From Clostridiales bacterium UBA1246 (GTDB taxonomy: Bacteria; Bacillota; Clostridia; Oscillospirales; Oscillospiraceae), in NCBI GenBank assembly GCA_002308315.1, contig DBWE01000187.1:407-8578 (forward strand): a DNA stretch of 8,172 bases, given 5' to 3'. The notes under the pieces were generated by a model that saw nothing but the letters and a program-made list of their open reading frames with translations, did not search any database and had not been told where the DNA came from. The translations under genes were made by a program, and so were the position numbers. Within the stretch, counting starts at the first letter, position 1, and the number at the start of each line of letters is the position of its first letter. Positions 1-5,058 of this stretch are shown here, one piece after another.

Positions 1-37
1 CCAGCCCGCAGGGCGCGATCATTTCTTCGGTGAACAT
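1..37 (-). CDS. Possible start of a DUF3795-like protein (partial, runs off left edge)
   Basis: Reading leftward from the ATG at 37, or the in-frame ATG at 22, gives MFTEEMIAPCGL before the window ends. A start of the form M-I-A-P-C-G-L is typical of small Cys-rich DUF3795 proteins, whose N-terminus usually continues with further cysteines; that is family knowledge, and only 12 residues are visible here. It begins 27 bases after the stop of the membrane protein gene on the same strand, so it could be the next gene of that operon. No strong ribosome binding site is visible for either ATG. The call is tentative. Confidence 0.35.
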   Translation of the reverse strand, partial: MFTEEMIAPCGL

Positions 38-64
38 CACTGACGGCCTCGGAACTGCGGGAAC

Positions 65-952
65 TTATTCTTCCGCTTTCCCGTCGGGGGAAGCGTCGGA
101 GGCGGGCGTCTCGTCGGCGGAGAGCTTGGCGCCGCAGTTGGGGCAGAAGGCCGCGCCCTGAGTTACGGGGGCGCCGCAGCCGGGGCAGAAAACGCCCAGA
201 GAGGCTCCGCAGGAGGAGCAGAATTTCCCGCCGTGATCGTTGATGCTCCCGCACTTGGGGCATATGACGCCGGAAGGGGCGTCCGTCTGCTCTGCCTCGG
301 GAAGCTCGGGCTGCAGTCCGTGGATCTCCGCGTAAAACGCGGCCTTGATCAGCCCGCAGAACAGGGGCAGGAAGGCGATGAGCAGTATCACGACGATGAA
401 GAGCACGAAGCCGAACACGAAGCCGATTATCGGCAGGAGACTGAGCAGGACGAGAACGAGCACCACGACGAATACCGCAACGCCTATGAGGATATCCGCG
501 CCGAACATCGCGTTTTTGTGTCCGTAGGTCTCCTTCATGGACACTTTGAGAGCGTCGGTGGCGGAGATCTCGGGGCAGGTGATGAGTATGTAAGGCGTGA
601 AGCGGTAAGCGTAGGTTTTGGATATCGCGAAGAAAAAGCCCACTATGGGGATGAGTCCCCATATGAATATCCACAGGGTCATCCAGGCCATTCCTCCGCA
701 CACGTGCAGGAAATTGCTCTTGAAGCCCATGAACAGCTGAGTCGCCTCAGGCTCCTTTCCCAGATAGCCCGCGAGGAACACCATGGTCATTCCGGCTTCG
801 AGCACGAGAGTGATGGGTATGGTGATCAGCGGGATCATGCCGAGGGTGGATACGAGGACTGTCAGCAGTGTGTACAGCAGGGATACTCCCCAAAGACGCA
901 GCGGCTTTTTCATCAGAATACCGCAGGCTTTGCCGTATACGGTCCTTATCAT
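65..952 (-). CDS. DUF975-like integral membrane protein with two C-terminal zinc ribbons
   Basis: This is a 295-residue protein. Hydrophobic stretches at about residues 20-62, 87-110, 150-175 and 176-202 indicate four to six membrane segments. The central YRFTPYILITCPEISATDALKVS region (about 116-138) resembles DUF975 proteins of Bacillota, whose function is unknown. The cytosolic-looking tail carries two zinc-ribbon units, Cys231/234/245/248 and Cys256/259/270/273, each CPxCG or CxxCG paired with a second CxxCG, followed by an acidic Glu/Asp/Ala tail. The start ATG at 952 overlaps the coaX stop as ATGA, which points to translational coupling, and an AGGGAGGT-like site lies upstream inside coaX. 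Its placement behind coaX need not imply a role in CoA synthesis. I see no clear terminator after it. The family call is from remembered pattern; the zinc ribbons and membrane segments are seen directly. Confidence 0.8.
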   Translation of the reverse strand: MIRTVYGKACGILMKKPLRLWGVSLLYTLLTVLVSTLGMIPLITIPITLVLEAGMTMVFLAGYLGKEPEATQLFMGFKSNFLHVCGGMAWMTLWIFIWGLIPIVGFFFAISKTYAYRFTPYILITCPEISATDALKVSMKETYGHKNAMFGADILIGVAVFVVVLVLVLLSLLPIIGFVFGFVLFIVVILLIAFLPLFCGLIKAAFYAEIHGLQPELPEAEQTDAPSGVICPKCGSINDHGGKFCSSCGASLGVFCPGCGAPVTQGAAFCPNCGAKLSADETPASDASPDGKAEE

Positions 953-1734
953 TGATTGCGACCTCCCTTTTTGTTTTTTTCGTATATTATGCGAAGTCCG
1001 TCCAGAAGCAGATTATCGTCGCATACTATCTCTCTTTTGCAGTGCCTGACTATTTTTGAGGCAAGCCCGCCGGTGGCCACCACGGTGGCCCGGCAGCCGA
1101 GCTCCTGCTCGGCGCGTTCAATGAGCCCGTCCAGCATCGCGGCGTTGCCGTAGATGAGACCGCTCTGCATGCTGTCTACCGAATTCGTGCCGATCACGCT
1201 GCGCGGCTCATCGAAGGAGATGCGCGGCAGCTGAGCGGTGCGCGCGGTGAGAGCGTCGAAGGATACCATGACGCCCGGGTATATTATGACCCCGCGGAAG
1301 ATACCGGAAGGATCGATCACGGAGATCGTGGTGGCCGTGCCGAGATCGAGGATGATGAGCGGACAGGGGTATTTCGCCATGGCGGCCACGGCGCCCACGA
1401 CAAGGTCGCTCCCGAGCTCCGCGGGATCTCCCACGCCGATGTTCAGGCCCGTTTTTATGCCGGGGCCGACGATAAGCGGAGCCTTGCCCGAAAGCTGGAT
1501 CATCACTCTGCTCATTATATTTATCAGCGGCGGCACGACGGACGATACTATCGAGCCGTCGATCTGCGCCAGACCTACGCCGTTCAGCTCAAGTATATTC
1601 TTGATAAGCACGGCGTATTCTGCCTCGGTTTTATCGAGGCTTGTGGAAATGCGGGTGAGAAACGCGATCTCACCGTCTCCGCCGAAGCCTCCCAGGACGA
1701 TATTCGTGTTGCCTATGTCGATGGCCAGGATCAT
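949..1734 (-). CDS. coaX: Type III pantothenate kinase
   Basis: The product phosphorylates pantothenate to 4'-phosphopantothenate, the first committed step of coenzyme A synthesis, in the cytosol. At 261 residues it has the usual length of CoaX and the ASKHA fold motifs: the N-terminal phosphate loop DIGNTN (6-11), ELGSD (106-110) around the conserved catalytic Asp region, DLGTATT (130-136), and TGGLA (221-225). CoaX usually has Asp-Arg in the ELGAD-R segment; here Leu111 replaces the Arg, a mild oddity. The ATG at 1734 is preceded by AAGGAGAG at good spacing. Its stop (TGA, 949-951) overlaps the next start, and the ECF transporter gene ends 27 bases upstream, so it is the middle gene of a three-gene leftward operon. 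Type III enzymes are known to be insensitive to CoA feedback and to need a monovalent cation. Confidence 0.95.
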   Translation of the reverse strand: MILAIDIGNTNIVLGGFGGDGEIAFLTRISTSLDKTEAEYAVLIKNILELNGVGLAQIDGSIVSSVVPPLINIMSRVMIQLSGKAPLIVGPGIKTGLNIGVGDPAELGSDLVVGAVAAMAKYPCPLIILDLGTATTISVIDPSGIFRGVIIYPGVMVSFDALTARTAQLPRISFDEPRSVIGTNSVDSMQSGLIYGNAAMLDGLIERAEQELGCRATVVATGGLASKIVRHCKREIVCDDNLLLDGLRIIYEKNKKGGRNQ

Positions 1735-1761
1735 CGGGATCTCTCCTTTCCGGGATGACCG

Positions 1762-2388
1762 TTACTCTTTCTGCCTGCTTCCTATGCGGATCAGCCGGAC
1801 GATAACGGGACTGAGAACGATATTGAAAAGAAGCTCAAAAAGGAAGTTTCCGCCCACAAGGCCGAGTATCATGTATTTTCCGACGCTTTCAAAGCCCGTG
1901 CTCAGACCCCATTCCCTGATGGTGGGCAGGAAGAACACCAGGCAGCCCAGCAGGAAAATGCCCGTGTTTACGACCGGGGCGACGATGGCGGACACGATGA
2001 CGCCGAGCTCAACGCCCCATTTTTCCCTGCCCTTGACTTTGAGGAGGATCTGCGCGTCCACACGGCGCAGAGCCTTGTATACCGCTCCGGCGCAGAGTCC
2101 GGACAGTATGCCCTTGAGCAGAACGACCAGGATCGTGCCGGCAGGGCTGATGACAAGAAACGCAGCGGCGTCGCCGCTGAGCAGGACGACCATGCCGAAC
2201 ACAAAGCCGAGCCATGCCCCGGCGATCAGGCCGTAGAGAGCCGCGCCGACGACGATGGGTATAAGGACCAACGAGATCGAGAAGGGCCCGAAACGGATGA
2301 AGGCGCCGAGGAACTGGAGAAGGACGACTATTACGGTCATCATCGCCAGCCCCGTGATCCTTCGGATGTTGAAACGCTTGTTTTCCAT
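1762..2388 (-). CDS. ECF transporter S component, possibly for pantothenate
   Basis: This is a 208-residue, very hydrophobic protein with about six membrane segments (roughly 11-31, 38-56, 57-80, 83-106, 128-155 and 171-200). Its length and layout match the substrate-binding S subunits of energy-coupling factor vitamin transporters, which capture a vitamin and share an EcfA/EcfA'/EcfT energising module encoded elsewhere. Polar residues inside the membrane spans, such as Asn141 in PVVNTGIF and Asn181/Glu185 in NFLFELLFN, are typical of the family. I chose the ATG at 2388 because AAGGAGG sits 8 bases upstream; an in-frame start at 2511 would add 41 residues reading through that site and through the promoter. 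Being directly upstream of coaX suggests pantothenate (PanT-like) as substrate. That is inference from context, since S components cannot be assigned by sequence feel alone. Confidence 0.85.
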   Translation of the reverse strand: MENKRFNIRRITGLAMMTVIVVLLQFLGAFIRFGPFSISLVLIPIVVGAALYGLIAGAWLGFVFGMVVLLSGDAAAFLVISPAGTILVVLLKGILSGLCAGAVYKALRRVDAQILLKVKGREKWGVELGVIVSAIVAPVVNTGIFLLGCLVFFLPTIREWGLSTGFESVGKYMILGLVGGNFLFELLFNIVLSPVIVRLIRIGSRQKE

Positions 2389-2396
2389 TGTAAATT

Positions 2397-2403
2397 CCTC
2401 CTT
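2397..2403 (-). promoter_or_regulatory. Ribosome binding site that fixes the ECF S component start
   Basis: AAGGAGG on the minus strand, 8 bases before the ATG at 2388, is a near-perfect Shine-Dalgarno sequence. It supports the short 208-residue form over the 249-residue open frame. Confidence 0.9.
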
Positions 2404-2455
2404 GCTGCCGCTCCCCCCTTGCGTGGGATACGACGCATATATGATTACAAAATAT

Positions 2456-2484
2456 ATTATAGACCGACAAAGCGCGAAAGTAAA
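2456..2484 (-). promoter_or_regulatory. Sigma-A type promoter of the ECF-coaX operon
   Basis: On the minus strand TATAAT (2461-2456) is a perfect -10 hexamer. The -35 is TTTACT (2484-2479), four of six matches to TTGACA, with a spacer of 17 bases. Transcription would start near 2449, giving a leader of about 60 nt before the ATG at 2388. It faces away from the plus-strand promoter at 2555-2583. Confidence 0.7.
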
Positions 2485-2509
2485 GGCTTTATATGCGCTC
2501 CGCGGCGGC

Positions 2510-2568
2510 AAGGAATATTCATTAAAAATATTTAAATACGGTTTTATAAACTCATTGACATATTCCTT
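2510..2568. repeat. Spaced 9-bp inverted repeat around the plus-strand promoter
   Basis: AAGGAATAT at 2510-2518 is the exact reverse complement of ATATTCCTT at 2560-2568, centres 50 bp apart. The right arm begins at the last base of the -35 and continues into the -35/-10 spacer of the selenoprotein operon promoter; the left arm lies between the two divergent promoters. It could be a pair of operator half-sites, but 9-bp inverted pairs can arise by chance in an AT-rich stretch of this size. Confidence 0.35.
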
Positions 2569-2583
2569 AGGTTATTTTATAAT
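2555..2583 (+). promoter_or_regulatory. Perfect consensus sigma-A promoter of the UGSC-type operon
   Basis: TTGACA (2555-2560) and TATAAT (2578-2583) are both perfect hexamers with an ideal 17-base spacer. The upstream 2521-2550 stretch is very A/T-rich and could act as an UP element. Transcription would start near 2590, leaving a leader of about 210 nt before the ATG at 2801. A full consensus match suggests strong basal transcription, perhaps held in check by a regulator or by the leader. Confidence 0.85.
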
Positions 2584-2613
2584 TATATGGATAAAGATTT
2601 TCGGAATTTTTAT

Positions 2614-2631
2614 CATTTTTGCTGAAAAATG
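2614..2631 (+). repeat. Short perfect hairpin in the leader
   Basis: CATTTTT (2614-2620) and AAAAATG (2625-2631) are exact reverse complements around a GCTG tetraloop. It lies about 25 bases after the predicted transcription start. It is too AT-rich to be a stable terminator and has no following T tract, so an operator or a weak RNA hairpin is more likely, if it does anything. Confidence 0.4.
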
Positions 2632-2789
2632 CGGCTGGAGGAAGGGAAGCGCGGAAGCGGATTGACGCGGGGCCGTCCAAGCGCCGCAGGGCCGAGCGGA
2701 GAAACGGAGTGACGCCGGAAGGGAGGCCGGACATCAGCTCTCCGAGGGGATCCGCAAGGCCGATATCATGATCAGCAAGCTCGATCAAA

Positions 2790-2795
2790 AGGAGG
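2790..2795 (+). promoter_or_regulatory. Ribosome binding site that fixes the start at 2801
   Basis: AGGAGG lies 5 bases before the ATG at 2801. The alternative in-frame ATG at 2768 would place 11 charged residues in front of the signal peptide and has no such site, so the start at 2801 is preferred. Confidence 0.9.
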
Positions 2796-2800
2796 AAAAA

Positions 2801-5032
2801 ATGAAAAAAAAGAAGATTTCGGTGGCGGTCGGCGCCGTGCTGGCGCTGGCTGTTATCGCCGGGATCGCGATACCGCTGGCGAGCGCGGCCAACGTATCGG
2901 TGACGTTTCTCAACCCGCTGGGGGAGCTTGAGCCGCTTGAAAACCGGCCGTTGGCTGAGAGACCCGCCGATCTCAAGGGCAAGGAGATAGCCCTTGCGTA
3001 TTACGCCAAGGACCAGAACCCGCACGCGGTGAGGGCGATAGGCGAAATGCTGGAAGAAGAGTACGGCATAAGCGCCAGGCTTTACGACATAGGCAGCTCG
3101 ATCGGCGCAAAGCCGCAGGACTGGTACGACGACATGGCGAAGAGCGACGCCGTGGTACTGGGCGTGGCGGACTGCACTCTCAGCGCATGGTGGGCGGCGT
3201 ATCACGCGAAGATGATCGAAACGCGTGGGACGCCCGTCGTGGTCCTGACGCATTCCGCTTTTGAAAAAGCCCTTGACGCGGGCGCCATGGACAACGGCTT
3301 TACCGGCGTACGCCGCGCGGTGATCGACCCCGGCCTTTACAGCGCGGGATACGTGCTGATGAGCGCGGCCTCGAATACCGATTATCTGCGCGAGACGGCC
3401 TTTGTCACCGCAACCGACACCGTTCCCGTCAGCGTGTACGATCAGGTAAAGAAAGCGCTCACTTCTCCGCTTACCGATGAGGAAAAAGATCCGCCTCAGA
3501 TCACGCTGCGCATGCTCACCGGGTGGGAAGGCAGGGACTTCGATCCCACTGCCGAGACCTTCACCGTTACGAGCACGAGCGAGGCGAAGGCGGCCGCGGA
3601 GTTCAACGACCTGGCCGAGGAGCTGGGCTTCGGCGACGGACTGCCGCTGATTGCCCCCCGCCGGGAGCTGGTGGACAAAATGCTGGAGGCCACGGTGCGC
3701 GACCGCAGCGAGGTGATAGGCAGGATAATGCCGCGCGGCGGTATCATCACCGTTGAAAAGGCGGCGATAAACGCCGTCATGGCAGGCGCGAGACCCGAAT
3801 ATTTCCCCGTGATCCTTGCGGCCATGGAGGCATACGCCGGCTGCTGGGAGGATGGAGACCTGCTTTATCATTCGCTGACTTCCAGCGACAACTACACCAT
3901 GATGGTCATCGTCAGCGGGCCGATAGTACCCGAGCTCGGCATTTCGGGGCAGTGGGGCTATCTCGGCAGCGGCAACGAGGCCAACAACGGCATAGGCCGG
4001 GCGATCAGACTCTGCATACGCAACATAGGACAGACCAGGACCCACGTTACCGACGGCACCGCCCGTTCGGGCCGTCAGAACGACCACGCCCTGACCGTTT
4101 TCGGAGAGGAGCCGAAGCTCCTGCCCGAGGGATGGGAAGGACACAATCAGATGCTCGGCTTTGACAAAAATCAGAATACCGTGACGCTTCACGGCTACTC
4201 CTCCCAGACCATGTACGCAGCCATGGGCGGCGTAAACTCCGCATTCAATCCGCAGAACATCCTCAGAAACATAAGAAATGAAAACAGCGGCTCGGTAGGC
4301 GTCGCCACCATACCGAGGAACGTGGCGGACCTGTCCAGATCTCAGAACGGCATTGAAAACAAGCAGATGCTGCTCGATTCTCTGCTGGACGCCGGCAACG
4401 GCAACCAGAAGCTTTACAGCCGCTGGCTGCTGTGGCCCGTCATAGTCGGCGATCCGGACAGCGCCAGACTGTATAAGGATACGAACGGCATTTACGGCAC
4501 CAAGGCCTTCCGTTCCGTGCTGATAGGCGGAGCGGTGCTGACCGAGACCGCGCACGACCCGGTCAGCCCCGGCACGCCGCAGAATTTCGCCGTGACGCGC
4601 AGCGGTGACGGCGCCGAGCTCACGTGGGAGGCCCCCGTCAGCGACGGCGGCGGAACCGTGACCGGCTATCAGGTGACCTGCACCGGCGGCGCGGCAGGCG
4701 GCGCGGCAAATCCCGAGGGTGAAACGCCCGTGATAAACGTCACGATCGCGGCGCCCGCGGCGGCGGCAGGCTCGAAGATACCCACCGCGCCCGAGGCCTT
4801 CACCGACAGCGGCCGCGCAGCGACGCCCGCCTGGGTGGACGTGCCGTCCGGCAAAATGAGCTATACCTTCAGCGGACTGGATCCCGACGGCGAATATACC
4901 TTCGCCGTGCGCGCGATCAGCGACATCCGCAGCGCCGTCCGCGTGATCGGCGAGGGAACATCCCAGAAGAAAAATACTTACGATCTGGATTACGGCATCA
5001 GCGGCCGCGGCGCGTGGGCGCTGGAAAACTGA
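2801..5032 (+). CDS. Exported UGSC-type protein, cysteine form, with FN3-like domain
   Basis: This 743-residue protein begins with a classical signal peptide: MKKKK, a hydrophobic core at about 6-25, and a likely ASA|A cut near residue 29. Next come FLNPLGELEP (about 36-45) and a UGSC-type domain (about 33-215). The active-site loop GVADCTLSAWW places Cys125 where UGSC-family proteins carry selenocysteine, with Ser128 where a second Cys would be. A linker (LTSPLTDEEK, about 220-230) leads to a second conserved domain from FGDGLPL (277), through NAVMAGA (about 324-330), to IGRAIRLCIRN containing Cys405. Residues about 587-710 look like a fibronectin type III fold (GTPQNFAVT, AELTWEAP, YTFAVRAI) interrupted by an Ala/Gly/Pro-rich insert. 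The C-terminus ends with GRGAWALEN. The next gene, 26 bases downstream, is a paralogue. Function is unknown; an extracellular thiol/selenol redox role is inferred from the family. Confidence 0.85.
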   Translation: MKKKKISVAVGAVLALAVIAGIAIPLASAANVSVTFLNPLGELEPLENRPLAERPADLKGKEIALAYYAKDQNPHAVRAIGEMLEEEYGISARLYDIGSSIGAKPQDWYDDMAKSDAVVLGVADCTLSAWWAAYHAKMIETRGTPVVVLTHSAFEKALDAGAMDNGFTGVRRAVIDPGLYSAGYVLMSAASNTDYLRETAFVTATDTVPVSVYDQVKKALTSPLTDEEKDPPQITLRMLTGWEGRDFDPTAETFTVTSTSEAKAAAEFNDLAEELGFGDGLPLIAPRRELVDKMLEATVRDRSEVIGRIMPRGGIITVEKAAINAVMAGARPEYFPVILAAMEAYAGCWEDGDLLYHSLTSSDNYTMMVIVSGPIVPELGISGQWGYLGSGNEANNGIGRAIRLCIRNIGQTRTHVTDGTARSGRQNDHALTVFGEEPKLLPEGWEGHNQMLGFDKNQNTVTLHGYSSQTMYAAMGGVNSAFNPQNILRNIRNENSGSVGVATIPRNVADLSRSQNGIENKQMLLDSLLDAGNGNQKLYSRWLLWPVIVGDPDSARLYKDTNGIYGTKAFRSVLIGGAVLTETAHDPVSPGTPQNFAVTRSGDGAELTWEAPVSDGGGTVTGYQVTCTGGAAGGAANPEGETPVINVTIAAPAAAAGSKIPTAPEAFTDSGRAATPAWVDVPSGKMSYTFSGLDPDGEYTFAVRAISDIRSAVRVIGEGTSQKKNTYDLDYGISGRGAWALEN

Positions 5033-5044
5033 GTCCGGATCGAC

Positions 5045-5052
5045 AAGGAGGT
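5045..5052 (+). promoter_or_regulatory. Strong ribosome binding site of the selenoprotein gene
   Basis: AAGGAGGT, 6 bases before the ATG at 5059, is an essentially perfect Shine-Dalgarno sequence in the 26-base gap after the first gene. The gap shows no terminator, so the two genes are probably co-transcribed. Confidence 0.9.
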
Positions 5053-5058
5053 CAATAA

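Larger units (their letters stand above)
2590..2800 (+). other. 5' leader of the UGSC-type operon, no recognised gene
   Basis: After an AT-rich start to about 2630, this stretch becomes strongly GC-rich (about 2631-2760). It contains the hairpin at 2614-2631 and no riboswitch class I can recognise. A 27-codon frame from ATG 2629 to TGA 2708-2710 exists but lacks a ribosome binding site. The frame of the downstream gene is open back to 2666, after a TGA at 2663-2665, without a convincing start. Together with 2389-2589, which holds the two promoters and an inverted repeat, this makes 412 bases without a supported gene. Confidence 0.6.

Noticed and set aside
1238..2236. Plus-strand open frame of 332 codons across coaX and the ECF gene
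   Set aside because: It overlaps two well-recognised genes on the other strand and has Ser/Pro/Arg-rich low-information sequence.
2629..2710. 27-codon leader peptide from ATG 2629
   Set aside because: No ribosome binding site, and its start codon lies in the small hairpin; nothing in the peptide suggests attenuation.
2666..2800. N-terminal extension of the first paralogue into the leader
   Set aside because: The frame is open but has no good start before 2768, and AGGAGG at 2790-2795 followed by a textbook signal peptide fixes the start at 2801.
2567..4555. Long minus-strand open frame of 662 codons opposite the first paralogue
   Set aside because: It is an antisense shadow of a GC-rich gene: no domain, compositionally odd with many His/Arg/Val, and no ribosome binding site seen.
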